This document shows, piece after piece, positions 19,486 to 27,616 of a stretch of 64,000 nt of DNA; the stretch's first letter is position 1; each line of letters starts with the position of its first letter. The notes under the pieces were generated by a model that saw only the letters and a list, made by a program, of their open reading frames with translations, was not told where the DNA came from and did no database searches. Source of the DNA: an uncultured Sulfitobacter sp. (lineage in GTDB: Bacteria; Pseudomonadota; Alphaproteobacteria; Rhodobacterales; Rhodobacteraceae); contig CANLOQ010000008.1 of NCBI GenBank assembly GCA_947492925.1, positions 1-64,000 on the forward strand, written 5' to 3'. Position numbers and translations under genes: made by a program.

Positions 19486-19728
19486 TCAAACGTAGATTAC
19501 ATCCGCCCGTGCGGCTCCCTTCCAACGCGGGACAAGCTCCCCTGTGTTCCATTCGTAGAGCCAACCCACGAGTGTGCCTGACTTTCGATCAAGGATGCGT
19601 TTGACTGCGCGCGCATGAAGCCGGGCGGGTTTGGCGCTCGTATTGTGTGAAACTTTGGGGCGAACGGGCACCCGCAGGATGACCTTTGTTCCAGTGAGGT
19701 TTGCGGGCGTGTCGGCGTCGTTTTTCAT
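19486..19728 (-). CDS. Small conserved hypothetical protein (paralogue of 40947-41114)
   Basis: An 80-residue basic protein. The start is ATG 19728 because GGAGG lies nine bases upstream; an in-frame ATG at 19779 lacks this. The C-terminal half reads VKRILDRKSGTLVGWLYEWN then TGELVPRWK. It is closely similar to the 55-residue protein at 40947-41114 (IARILDARTRETVGYLFEWN then TGEIDPKWN), so the two are paralogues with a common core of ~40 residues. The N-terminal ~35 residues here are an extra basic extension. It is divergent from the membrane-protein gene that starts at 19896. No function is known to me. Confidence 0.6.
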   Translation of the reverse strand: MKNDADTPANLTGTKVILRVPVRPKVSHNTSAKPARLHARAVKRILDRKSGTLVGWLYEWNTGELVPRWKGAARADVIYV

Positions 19729-19895
19729 CGGCTGTCCCTCCAGATTTCGGTTCCTTTGAGTGTTGAGGTGGCTCTTCATTGAAGCGCGCCTCGGCAGGAC
19801 ATCGCTTCCCGTTTGAGTTGTTCTTAACTACATCCCCGACGCACGATAAAATACGAAAAGGGGCGCATAGATACGCAAAAAAGGCGTGTAAGCCA

Positions 19896-21548
19896 TTGAT
19901 CAAAAACGGTAGATATTTTGCCGCACCGCAGAAGTCGGACGAGAACTTTAAGCGGCTTTTTGCTCGTTTAGCGGCAGCAGGTGCAGGTCGGCCTGTTGAC
20001 AAGCAGGGGTTTGCCGATGGGTCTTGGACGCCTGAAACCTTGGCAGACGAAATCTCATCCATCGAGGCCAATGAAAAAGGTATCGAGACGCGCGCGGTTC
20101 AGGTCTGGTTTCAGGACAACTACAACGGCATCAGCGATGACAACATTCATTGGCTGGCCCGGGTCTTCGGTTGTGGCGATCCCGAGGCAACGAGCCAGTG
20201 GCAAGCGGAACTGAAGGCTTCCAAGGAACGTTTGGCAGCAGAGCGACGCGCAATGCGTCACAAAGATAATGGCAAAGCCAAGGAAACGGAACCAGTCGCG
20301 ACTGTCGTTTACGACGTCCCGTTAGATGAAGAGGGTGACGAGGCTTCATCTGTGGTTGCGGCGAAAGGTGCGCTTGAGCAAGGCGAGCATCGGATTTCAG
20401 GTCTGAATTTGGCTTTGAGGTGTGAGCGCATGTTCAGTGGCCCAAATACCATGCTGATGCCAATCGTCATTTGGGGTGGGCTGGGGATACTGTGGCTTGT
20501 TGCCATTAGCCTGGGTGTCCATAGCGTAAGCTACAGCCCGTCCCCAGGCATCGATAAACAAGTCGGTTTCATCTGGTCTCCCGGTTGGAACATTGGTGAA
20601 CCAATTTTTCTTCCGATCTATCTTATCCTTTCCACGTCGCTCGTGACCGCATGGCGAGACACCGAACGGCCCCGCTTCATTGCTCTCGAGGATGTCGAAC
20701 GCATTGATAGTTGGAACAAAAAGGTGATGCGTTTCACTTCTTCCTTCTGGGCGATCTCCCTTATTTGCTTCGTGCTGATTTTCATCGTGCAATGGGTCGG
20801 AGTTTACCTCATGCCTTTGCTGGCCGGCAGCCCAGACGTGCCCATGATCGACTGGATGTTGGTTGCGCTGGTGAGGCCCGAGGTCTTGTCGACAGACGGC
20901 GCAATCTTTGCATCGTTTTTGGGCTTCTTCTATTCCGGGATAATCTATTGGTTCTTGTTCACGGGATCGCTCTTTCTGATCATCATATCCACTGACTTTG
21001 CTGCAATCACAGATACCAAAGACGCGAAACACACACCGGTATTCAATGGTCTCGTTTTTCAGAACGGCATGAAAATTATGGAAGTCGTATTTCGCTGCAC
21101 GATACTCGGCATAATGGTTGCGTTATCGATCAAGCTGAACGCGGCGTACCTTGTCTCGGACGCGGAAAGCATCACCGGGTGGATTTGGCATGACGCCTTA
21201 CTCTTGTTGGGGTATCGAACCGATGGCTGGTCCTGGATCAATGGCAGTCCGTCACCCTTCTTTACAAGCTTCCTGTTGCTGTTTTTGCTTTGTTTTGTGT
21301 TTGCGGTTTGCCTGTCTCAAGTCAGATTGGCGTTCGACAGAGCAAACCTCTTTGACCAAGAGAGAAGATATGCGCAGCGAGCTTGGTTTCGCATGTGCGT
21401 TGTGCTTGGAGTGGTCTCCGCCGGGTACGTACTGATCGGTCAGTTTTACGGGTTTTCCGTAATTTTGGGCCTCAGTATCGCTGTTGCTCTCACAAGTCTG
21501 TTTTGGCGGGTGGAGCCACAAAGTAAAGAACCAAGAGCGAAGTGTTAG
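19896..21548 (+). CDS. Multi-pass membrane protein, RcgA-like putative transporter
   Basis: About 550 residues. The soluble N-terminal ~180 residues contain RYFAAPQKSDENFKRLFARL, AAGAGRPVD, WTPETLAD and VQVWFQDNYNGIS, a pattern I recall in proteins annotated in rhizobia and roseobacters as 'RcgA family putative transporter'. Then follow about eight hydrophobic segments between residues ~190 and the C-terminus. The start is uncertain. TTG 19896 sits just before the conserved block and has AAGG about 11 bases upstream. The frame stays open further upstream without a better start. The stop is two bases before the hydrolase ATG, so they form an operon. The transported substrate, if any, is unknown. 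Confidence 0.6.
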   Translation: MIKNGRYFAAPQKSDENFKRLFARLAAAGAGRPVDKQGFADGSWTPETLADEISSIEANEKGIETRAVQVWFQDNYNGISDDNIHWLARVFGCGDPEATSQWQAELKASKERLAAERRAMRHKDNGKAKETEPVATVVYDVPLDEEGDEASSVVAAKGALEQGEHRISGLNLALRCERMFSGPNTMLMPIVIWGGLGILWLVAISLGVHSVSYSPSPGIDKQVGFIWSPGWNIGEPIFLPIYLILSTSLVTAWRDTERPRFIALEDVERIDSWNKKVMRFTSSFWAISLICFVLIFIVQWVGVYLMPLLAGSPDVPMIDWMLVALVRPEVLSTDGAIFASFLGFFYSGIIYWFLFTGSLFLIIISTDFAAITDTKDAKHTPVFNGLVFQNGMKIMEVVFRCTILGIMVALSIKLNAAYLVSDAESITGWIWHDALLLLGYRTDGWSWINGSPSPFFTSFLLLFLLCFVFAVCLSQVRLAFDRANLFDQERRYAQRAWFRMCVVLGVVSAGYVLIGQFYGFSVILGLSIAVALTSLFWRVEPQSKEPRAKC

Positions 21549-21550
21549 CT

Positions 21551-22510
21551 ATGAAAACGGCGCAAATCCATACTGACATCTCCGTCGCACCAAAATCGGC
21601 CGAAGGTTTCATGATCACGGCCTCAGATGATGTTGAGCTACGTGTTGGATTATGGAGAACAGTCCAGCCTTGCCTAGGAACAGTTTTGATTTTCCCAGGG
21701 AGAGGCGACTACATTGAGCTTTACGGGCATCCGATTTCCGCCCTAGTTGCCGCTGGATATCACGCCTTGGTGGTGGACTGGCGGGGGCATGGACTGTCCG
21801 ACCGCGTCGCTGCAAACCCAAAAGTTGGTCACATCAACTCGTTCGCTGAATACCAATACGATGTTGAAGCAGTCATGAATTGCGTCGATGAGTTGGCGCT
21901 TCCAAAGCCGCTGTTTGTTGTTGGCCATTCTATGGGCGCTTGCGTTGCTCTGCGAGCACTCATCAACGGGATGGACGTGACCGCAGCAGTGTTTTCTGCA
22001 CCAATGTTCGGGATTTACATGGCGTCCTACGAGCGCGTTGCAGCTTGGCCCCTCACCTGGTTTCTCCGCGCGATCGGACGTGGAGAGATGTATGCTCCGG
22101 GCTTCAATGATGACAGCTACGTCTTCAAGCACGAGTTTGCGACCAACACTCTCACCAATAGCCTTGAGGAGTATGAACGATGGATCATGCAAGGCAAGAG
22201 GCACCCCGAACTTCACACTGGCGGGCCAAGTATGGGTTGGCTTTACGCGGCCCTCAAGGAGTGTCGTGATCTATCAAGTCTGCCGTCTCCGGATGTGCCT
22301 TGCCTGACCTTTTGCGGAGATCAGGAACAAACGGTGCGGGTGTGTGCAATTCGCGAACGCTTGAATAATTGGCCGCAAGGACATCTCGAGCAGGTTCAGA
22401 CTGCAAAGCACGAGCTCTTCCTTGAGCTTCCAGAAGTTCGAGACAGGGTCATCGGCCAAACGATATCATTTTTTGCGCGGTTCAAAGCATCGGATTTTGC
22501 AAAGCACTGA
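21551..22510 (+). CDS. Alpha/beta hydrolase, lysophospholipase/monoacylglycerol-lipase-like
   Basis: A 319-residue alpha/beta-fold hydrolase. It shows the nucleophile elbow VVGHSMGACVAL, the oxyanion-region motif VLIFPGRGDY, the VVDWRGHGLSDR segment typical of Hydrolase_4/PldB-like enzymes, an acid candidate in TFCGDQEQTV and a catalytic His in TAKHELFLE. No signal peptide is visible, so it is probably cytoplasmic. The start is ATG 21551, two bases after the preceding stop; a GTG three codons earlier overlaps that stop. It is likely an ester hydrolase acting on a lipid-like or small ester substrate; the actual substrate cannot be read from the sequence. Confidence 0.8.
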   Translation: MKTAQIHTDISVAPKSAEGFMITASDDVELRVGLWRTVQPCLGTVLIFPGRGDYIELYGHPISALVAAGYHALVVDWRGHGLSDRVAANPKVGHINSFAEYQYDVEAVMNCVDELALPKPLFVVGHSMGACVALRALINGMDVTAAVFSAPMFGIYMASYERVAAWPLTWFLRAIGRGEMYAPGFNDDSYVFKHEFATNTLTNSLEEYERWIMQGKRHPELHTGGPSMGWLYAALKECRDLSSLPSPDVPCLTFCGDQEQTVRVCAIRERLNNWPQGHLEQVQTAKHELFLELPEVRDRVIGQTISFFARFKASDFAKH

Positions 22511-22580
22511 CGCGCCGAGCCACCGGCTGTCCTTCATCTCCCGTAGGCAAACTCTGGCACGGCAATCCGAAAGCATTTGC

Positions 22581-22616
22581 CAAAACCGTATTTCTTTGTC
22601 AAAACAGTATTATTGT
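22581..22616 (+). promoter_or_regulatory. Tandem transfer-promoter motif before the TrbM-like gene
   Basis: Two direct copies of CAAAAC(C/A)GTATT begin at 22581 and 22600, i.e. 19 bases apart. The downstream copy runs on into ATTGT. The pair ends about 30 bases before the ATG at 22646, so it overlaps the probable core promoter. The same pair with the same 19-base period lies before the virB operon and the mobC-relaxase operon, each time pointing toward the gene it would control. Confidence 0.6.
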
Positions 22617-22645
22617 TTTTCTGACGTGTCCATCACGGAGGCCCC

Positions 22646-23473
22646 ATGCTGAACATGCTCAAAACCTCAGCCTTGAGTGCTGTGGCGCTCGCAGCGGCGA
22701 GCGTCTTTGCTTCGCCGCAACGGGTCGAGGCCCAGACCTACCAAATCGATTGTGCCATTCTCCTGTGCCTCTCCGGTGGATGGCCGGCATCCGTTCCCTG
22801 TGCAAGAGCTCGCGCCGAGTTCATCCGTCGCATCACACCTTGGCCCGTGGAGCCACCCTTGCAAATATGGCGGTGCCCCATGGGCGCGGCCTATACCGTT
22901 GATCCCGGCACCCTGACCAGCGAGAAGTTTTACGAAATCCTCCTCGAAATGGATCAGACCGCACCGCTGCAATCCTTCCCCGTGGATGAGGTAGGCACCC
23001 CGGTCACAGGCATTGATGGCCCGTTGGCCGGGGCCCCTGCACCGACATTTCAAGCGCCCCCACTCACGGACGGCATGGAGCCGCAACCCGCTGTCGTTCG
23101 CTTGTCGGGCGGTCATGCGGCTCTATTGCCGGAGGGGTTTGCTCTTCAGCTTATCCGGGACCGGGCCGACATCGACATCAGTGGTGCAGAGTTCAACTTT
23201 GTCCGGTCGATCCGCGTATTTGATGCCCGATATGTTCGTCAACATGAATCCGGGCGTGACGGTGACTGCAATCGCAGCGCCACCATCTATCTGGGCACCT
23301 ACGGAACCCAAGGTGACTTTTCCTGGGGGCGGTCTTCCGTTGGTGCCTTGCCGGAGGCGCATGTGGGAACCGAGCGTTACGGAGAAAACTGCCCCAGCAT
23401 CTTCCATCGCTCCGTTTTTGTGGAATGGCGTGATTATGAAGGGAATTACGGCTACGAGCAGGTGAGCTACTAA
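22646..23473 (+). CDS. Exported TrbM-like conjugal transfer protein
   Basis: A 275-residue protein with a Sec-type signal peptide (LKTSALSAVALAAASVFASP, cleavage near residue 29) followed by a Cys-rich segment containing DCAILLCLSGGWPAS and LQIWRCPMGA. That DC..LLCL.GG core resembles the TrbM/KikA family of periplasmic conjugation proteins. GGAGG lies six bases before ATG 22646. A tandem transfer-promoter motif precedes it, which independently ties it to the T4SS. The C-terminal half, after a Pro-rich linker, is unfamiliar. It lies far from the virB operon, which is unusual, but the shared promoter motif suggests coordinated expression. Confidence 0.7.
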   Translation: MLNMLKTSALSAVALAAASVFASPQRVEAQTYQIDCAILLCLSGGWPASVPCARARAEFIRRITPWPVEPPLQIWRCPMGAAYTVDPGTLTSEKFYEILLEMDQTAPLQSFPVDEVGTPVTGIDGPLAGAPAPTFQAPPLTDGMEPQPAVVRLSGGHAALLPEGFALQLIRDRADIDISGAEFNFVRSIRVFDARYVRQHESGRDGDCNRSATIYLGTYGTQGDFSWGRSSVGALPEAHVGTERYGENCPSIFHRSVFVEWRDYEGNYGYEQVSY

Positions 23474-23495
23474 ATATGGTAGGGCCAGGCCGCGA

Positions 23496-23508
23496 CAAAA
23501 CCGTATTT
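23496..23508 (+). promoter_or_regulatory. Single copy of the transfer-promoter motif
   Basis: CAAAACCGTATTT is identical in its first 12 bases to the site at 22581. It lies 23 bases after the TrbM-like stop codon and before the antisense-RNA region and repC. No second copy is present 19 bases away. It may be a promoter remnant or a regulator-binding site linking repC expression to transfer; this is speculative. Confidence 0.35.
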
Positions 23509-23581
23509 ACGGCAGGCAGCTAGAGATAGTATGCCTGTGGGTACAAAACAAGAATCGAAAGGGGGCAGCGAGCAGAAGCTG

Positions 23582-23667
23582 AAAAAGCAAACCCCCGCAA
23601 GGCGGCAACCTCGCGGGGGGTTTGATAAGACCTAGGGACGGCAATCCCGAAACGGCTCAATCTGTTA
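23582..23667 (-). ncRNA. Putative ctRNA copy A
   Basis: The promoter on the minus strand is TTGCCG (23698-23703), 18 bases, TAAAAC (23674-23679), so transcription should start near 23667. The intrinsic terminator is a hairpin with CCCCCGC/GCGGGGG arms (23592-23598, 23613-23619) followed on the minus strand by TTTGCTTTTTC. The predicted RNA is ~86 nt. It is the copy farthest from repC, and its body sequence differs most from B and C (it lacks the GTTGGCGC core shared by those two), so it may be decayed or have a different target. Confidence 0.6.
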
Positions 23668-23875
23668 AGCCCGGTTTTATCATCCAAGACATCGATACGG
23701 CAAGCAAAAACCGCACTTGTGCGGACAGCCGAATTGCATCTTGGCCTAACTCTTGATGAAACCACAAGAATTAGCCCCAGACGCAAGACCTAGACAAAGC
23801 TCAAGCAAGAACAACGAGCTGTGGTATAGTCGTCTGACACTGACGAAAGCAGATTCGAAAGGAGGAGAGAGACGT

Positions 23876-23962
23876 AAAAAAGCGAAACCCCCGCAAGGCG
23901 GCGGCCTTAACGGGGGGGCTCAAAAACCAAGAAGCGCCAACTTCTCGATCAGCAGTGCTGTT
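23876..23962 (-). ncRNA. Putative ctRNA copy B
   Basis: The minus-strand promoter is TTGATC (23993-23998), 18 bases, TAAAAC (23969-23974). The terminator hairpin has CCCCCG (23888-23893) and CGGGGG (23911-23916) arms and is followed by TTTCGCTTTTTT. The RNA should be about 87 nt. It shares the internal block AAGTTGGCGCTT with copy C (GAGTTGGCGCTC), flanked by changed but complementary bases, a sign of a conserved recognition stem-loop. Confidence 0.6.
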
Positions 23963-24137
23963 GATCCGGTTTTACCACCCCCCTGCCCCTTCGATCAAGA
24001 AAAAACGCATCCGTGCGAACAGGTGAAGTGTGTCTTGGCCTGGTCCATCAAAACCCCACTGGACCAGACCTGGGTGCACACCCAACCAAACCGGCAGCGA
24101 CTGTCTGCCCAGAGATGAAAGGAGAACCAGAGCCCTA

Positions 24138-24217
24138 GAAAAGCAAAACCCCGCAAGGCGGTGAACCTTCCGGGGGAGCTATGATCACAGAGCGCCAACT
24201 CTGCATCGTGTGAAATC
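24138..24217 (-). ncRNA. Putative ctRNA copy C (nearest repC)
   Basis: The minus-strand promoter is TTGCCT (24248-24253), 18 bases, TATGAT (24224-24229), the best of the three. The terminator hairpin has CCCCG/CGGGG arms (24150-24154, 24171-24175) followed by TTTTGCTTTTC. The RNA should be about 80 nt. It contains the hairpin AGAG(C)GCCAACTCT on the opposite strand (around 24190-24202), probably the kissing loop. Being ~115 bases from the repC start codon, it is the most likely active regulator of repC translation or transcription elongation. Confidence 0.65.
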
Positions 24218-24330
24218 GAAATGATCATAACACCCTCAGATTCATACAGGCAAGCAAAAACGCATTTGTGCGAACAATGAGGATTTGCCTGTCGCCGTCT
24301 TGTCCAACGAGCAGATGAGAGGACAAGAAC

Positions 24331-25524
24331 ATGAGGACAGACCCCTTTCCGTCCCTTCCACAGGGATTTTCCAGACGCGATGTGATCGCGCTGATGGCCG
24401 ATATTGGCCGCGACATCGGGCTTGGCCCGCGGCTCACCGACATTCTCACACGATTGATCGGATGCACCGAGGCTGACGCCTGGATCGACCCGGGCAAGGA
24501 GCCGATTTTCTACGGGCGCCAGCAGAGCTTTGCCCAGAAGCTCGGGATCTCGACCCGCCAGCTCCGCACACATGAGAAAACCCTGCTCAAGCACGGCCTC
24601 ATGGAGCGCCGCACCGCAGCCAACGGCAGCCGCCATGGCAGCACCGGGCTCGGGCTTGTGCTGACCCCGCTCATCGAGCGGTTCACAGATTTTCTGGCTG
24701 TGCGCGAAGCCCGCAATGCCCGCTACACCCGTATGAAGACCCTCAAAGCGACACGCAGTGTCCGCTGGGCCACCTTCCGCGATGAACTGGCGCGTCTGTC
24801 ACCCGACGATCTTCTGTCCGATGATGTTCAGGAGATGATTGCCGAGCGTGAAACCTGGCCCCGGACCGATGCGCTTCTGAGTTTGGGCGAAGCCCGGCTT
24901 TCTCAGCATATCGACGCGGCAACAGACCTGTGCACAAGGCTGACAGTTTGGATCGAAAACCATGCTGATTCCTCTTGTGAACCGGAAGAAACCTTCCGGT
25001 CCTCTATACAAGAAGACATTCAGATGACTCTTTCTGAAAAATGTAACGCCCATGCCGACAAGCGGAGCGCGGGCAAGCCCGCGCACTCGAATTATTCTAC
25101 TCCGGGTCCTAACGGACCCGTCGATTACAAAGAAAAAGAGCTTGAGGCGGAAACCTTGGCGCTTCAAGGGCTATTCTCAGGACAATACGGACTGGGTCAT
25201 GCGGTCTCTTTGGCGAGCGAGGACTTCAAATTCGAGATGCAGATCCGAAGTGGCGACCGACCGGAATACGCCTTTGTCGAAGCGGCGAATGCTAGGGTCG
25301 CGCCACTCGGGATTAATATCACGGCCTGGGCCGCGGCTTGCGACCGTATGGGGCGCGTCCCGGCCGCTCTTTGTGTCATGCTTCTTGATGCGAACCGGGA
25401 TCACCCGACAGCACCCGTCATGAACCCCGGCGGGGCATTGCGCGGGATGATCAAGGCGCATAATCGCGGCAAACTCAATCTGATCGGCAGCCTGATCGGC
25501 CTGCACCGGAGACGCGGACTGTGA
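24331..25524 (+). CDS. repC: RepC-like plasmid replication initiator (solitary, no repA/repB partner)
   Basis: A 397-residue protein. The N-terminal half has the RepC-type winged-helix region: PIFYGRQQSFAQKLGISTRQ, LRTHEKTLLKHGLMERR, SRHGSTGLGLVLTPLIERF (residues ~55-120). The C-terminal half has EAANARVAPLGINITAWAAA and NPGGALRGMIKAHNRG, matching the RepC C-terminal domain. RepC initiates replication at an origin inside its own coding region in repABC plasmids. AGAGGA lies about nine bases before ATG 24331. No repA/repB partition genes precede it; instead, three antisense-RNA modules sit upstream. It may be a second replicon beside the iteron-type RepA. Confidence 0.8.
   Translation: MRTDPFPSLPQGFSRRDVIALMADIGRDIGLGPRLTDILTRLIGCTEADAWIDPGKEPIFYGRQQSFAQKLGISTRQLRTHEKTLLKHGLMERRTAANGSRHGSTGLGLVLTPLIERFTDFLAVREARNARYTRMKTLKATRSVRWATFRDELARLSPDDLLSDDVQEMIAERETWPRTDALLSLGEARLSQHIDAATDLCTRLTVWIENHADSSCEPEETFRSSIQEDIQMTLSEKCNAHADKRSAGKPAHSNYSTPGPNGPVDYKEKELEAETLALQGLFSGQYGLGHAVSLASEDFKFEMQIRSGDRPEYAFVEAANARVAPLGINITAWAAACDRMGRVPAALCVMLLDANRDHPTAPVMNPGGALRGMIKAHNRGKLNLIGSLIGLHRRRGL
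25085..25135. other. Candidate RepC-type origin inside repC
   Basis: Near the middle of repC, a locally AT-rich segment (CGAATTATTCTACT) is followed by a perfect 7-bp dyad, CGGGTCC (25103-25109) and GGACCCG (25114-25120) with loop TAAC, and then another A-rich run. RepC plasmids are known to keep oriV in an AT-rich part of repC with dyad symmetry. The match is by position and composition only. Confidence 0.35.
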
Positions 25525-25820
25525 GGCAAAGTTCTCTGATTGCCGGTGATTTTCTGCGGTTCTTGGGTCTCTCTCGGGGCGCTCGTGACCATCCATGCGC
25601 ATCACCGTCCGCAAGATTGACCACAGAGCCTCCTTATTGGGCGGTTTTTGGGAGAAGACCTCGCCGTAGTACGGACTTGCCAGATCTTCTACTTCGGTGT
25701 CGAACCATGTCGAACACGCCGTGGCATCTCCGACCCGCTCGGCATAGCGGTTCCTTGGGCGTTTGGGCGCGCCTGTCGCTTAGGTCCTATGGGCCCGCGT
25801 GGGCCGGGCCAACGGGCGGT

Positions 25821-26879
25821 TTAAGGCTTGCCGCGCTTTTCAAACCAGCTTTGGCAGAACTTGATGAAGTGTCGGCTCGGGTGCTTGGGCTCAATCTCTT
25901 CCTTGCCGCACCACGCCCGCCATTCCTGCTCGATCATGCGCACATCCCAGCCCGGCGCTGCCGTGCGCGCATCATGATAGGCTTCTGGGTCAAGTTTCCC
26001 TTCATAGACCTCAATCACCGGGACCGGCACTGTGCCCTTGCTGCGAAACACCACGATGTTGCCGTCCAATGAGGGGTCGTAGTCTGGGAAATGGTCATGC
26101 TGTTCGGCATCCGCAATAATGTTGCCCACGAGCCGCTTGAACTCTTTTGGCGACGATTGAGACCCGCATTTCAGGCGCAGCTTTTCCAAGCCAATGCGCC
26201 ATTCGGCCGACTTTCCGCAATGCTTGCGCGCAATCTCATACATCCGGCGCTCAAGGGGCTTTTTCAGGCGGAAGTAATCCCGGCTGATCGTCAGAACCTC
26301 TTTCGCCTGGATCGCATTGAACACCCAATCCGACAGCGTGACCTGCACCTCTTGCAGCACCCCGTCGACATCTCTGCGCACCGTTTTCGCGCTTTCCACC
26401 AGGCCAAAGACATTCCATTGGCGCTCAGCACCCGTATGGATGTTGGTTTTGATCGTGGTCCCGCGCAAACGCTCAAGAGCTTCTTCCGCCCGGTTATAGG
26501 CGCTGCCCCCGGCCGGCTTCCCCGTCGCGACAATGTAGTCACTCACTTTGAAGCTCACCGTCTTGGACACATCTCGCCCATCATTCAGAGCAGCGATCAG
26601 CTGCGAGATGCAGAAGATCAGGATGTCACGATCAAAGACCGTCGCCATCCCCTTCGCCGAGGGCGAAATCTCAATGTAGTTCTCGCCATTCTCATAGCGG
26701 CGCGTCTGATGATCCGGCTTTTTCGAGATCGAGAAAACCGGGTGCTCCATCCCGGCCATATCGCTCTTGGGCGCGGCATCGAAAATGTCGCAAATGAAGA
26801 GATCCGGCTGCTGAAACCGATCCGGCAGCAGCGGATTGGCCAGCCGCTTCACTGGCTTATCACCCACCTCTGTCACCAT
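25821..26879 (-). CDS. repA: RepA-type replication initiator (RPA family)
   Basis: A 352-residue protein with the motifs of alphaproteobacterial RPA-family initiators: FDRDILIFCISQLIAALN, YIVATGKPAGGSAYNRAEEA, LERLRGTTIKTN, DWVFNAIQ, LTISRDYFRLKKPLERRMYE and a winged-helix-like GLEKLRLKCGSQSSPKEFKRL. It should bind the iterons directly upstream (26853-27109) and open the origin. The first iteron lies inside the first nine codons, so the protein probably represses its own gene. The start is ATG 26879. It is oriented toward repC; the ~296 bases between the two stop codons (25525-25820) show no gene. Confidence 0.9.
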   Translation of the reverse strand: MVTEVGDKPVKRLANPLLPDRFQQPDLFICDIFDAAPKSDMAGMEHPVFSISKKPDHQTRRYENGENYIEISPSAKGMATVFDRDILIFCISQLIAALNDGRDVSKTVSFKVSDYIVATGKPAGGSAYNRAEEALERLRGTTIKTNIHTGAERQWNVFGLVESAKTVRRDVDGVLQEVQVTLSDWVFNAIQAKEVLTISRDYFRLKKPLERRMYEIARKHCGKSAEWRIGLEKLRLKCGSQSSPKEFKRLVGNIIADAEQHDHFPDYDPSLDGNIVVFRSKGTVPVPVIEVYEGKLDPEAYHDARTAAPGWDVRMIEQEWRAWCGKEEIEPKHPSRHFIKFCQSWFEKRGKP

Positions 26880-27109
26880 AATGGCCTATCACCCACCGAT
26901 TCTCTCCCGCACTGGCTTATCACACACTAGTGGCTTATTACCCACCGTGTCAAATCGTTGGCTTATCGCCCACCAGAATCCCTAGTTTTACTGGCTTATC
27001 GCCCACCCATGATCAGGCCGATTCGGTTTTCTCAATGAAATCAGTGCAGTGGCTTGCAACACACCAATCAGTGGCTTATCGCCCACCCTTTAGTGGCTTA
27101 TCGCCCACC
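26853..27109 (+). repeat. Iteron array of the RepA origin (nine copies)
   Basis: The 16-base unit TGGCTTATCGCCCACC occurs nine times on the plus strand, starting at 26853, 26882, 26913, 26931, 26959, 26992, 27050, 27072 and 27094. Four copies distal to repA (26959, 26992, 27072, 27094) are perfect; copies near repA read TATCACCC; 27050 is degenerate. Spacings are 18-58 bases. An AT-rich stretch follows to about 27200 (e.g. TTTATAATAACACAGATTTA), the likely melting region. This is a typical theta-replication origin with RepA-binding iterons. Confidence 0.9.
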
Positions 27110-27356
27110 TCGCCCTTCATAAGTTGTTGATATCATGGGTTGAATCGACACTTTTCAATCCGTAACCCTTTATAATAACACAGATTTAACACCCGAGATT
27201 CGATGGTGACGCCCAAAATGAGCCGTTGGCGCGTGTGTTTGCGCCCTGGATTTGCCAAGAAAGGATGATGCATTTTGATCAGCGCCGCGTCCAGCCACCG
27301 GCCGAGCCGGTCGGCCAACTTGAATTTAACCCCCAGTTTCGTATATTTATCGGGTC

Positions 27357-27614
27357 ATGACTAAAGCGATGCAAACAGCGATACTGACCACAGTGAACGC
27401 CCCGTACCAGACAATGCTGGATGCGGATCAGCTGGCTATCGCCATCGCAAAGGCCGACATCAAGCTTGCTCAGGTTGGGTCTTTTCTGACGGAAACCCCC
27501 GCCGCGGATCAAAAAGCCTTCGCTGGCGCGTTTGGAATTTCCGAAGAACAGCTCCATAGCACCGCCACCGCATTTGCGAACTGGTCCGGCCAATCCGTGG
27601 CCCTGGCCTCCTAA
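27357..27614 (+). CDS. Small protein upstream of the nucleotidyltransferase gene
   Basis: An 85-residue protein, rich in Ala, Gln and Thr, mostly helical by eye, with no winged-helix antitoxin signature and no signal peptide. It ends 2 bases before the GTG start of the nucleotidyltransferase gene, so the two are co-translated. In a toxin-antitoxin reading it would be the antitoxin, although known AbiEi antitoxins are much larger and carry a winged helix. The start ATG 27357 has only a weak ribosome-binding site. Confidence 0.6.
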   Translation: MTKAMQTAILTTVNAPYQTMLDADQLAIAIAKADIKLAQVGSFLTETPAADQKAFAGAFGISEEQLHSTATAFANWSGQSVALAS

Positions 27615-27616
27615 AG

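Larger units (their letters stand above)
23521..24300. repeat. Three tandem copies of a ~255-295 bp antisense-RNA/leader module
   Basis: Three diverged copies of one module lie head to tail before repC. On the minus strand each has the same parts in order: a short hairpin plus T-run (23705-23724, 24000-24017, 24254-24272; stem CGCA/TGCG with different loops), a sigma70-like promoter with an exactly 18-base spacer, ~80-87 bases of transcribed sequence, and a GC-rich hairpin followed by TTTnGCTTTT. The -35 boxes lie at 23698, 23993 and 24248. Stems are kept while loop bases change, as expected for functional RNA. A ctRNA gene at this position, upstream of and opposite to repC, is the known arrangement in repABC plasmids; three copies is unusual. 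Confidence 0.75.

Noticed and set aside
23753-24118. Rightward frame across ctRNA copy B
   Set aside because: The stretch is explained by promoter, hairpin and terminator features repeated three times; the peptide is low-complexity and not conserved among copies.
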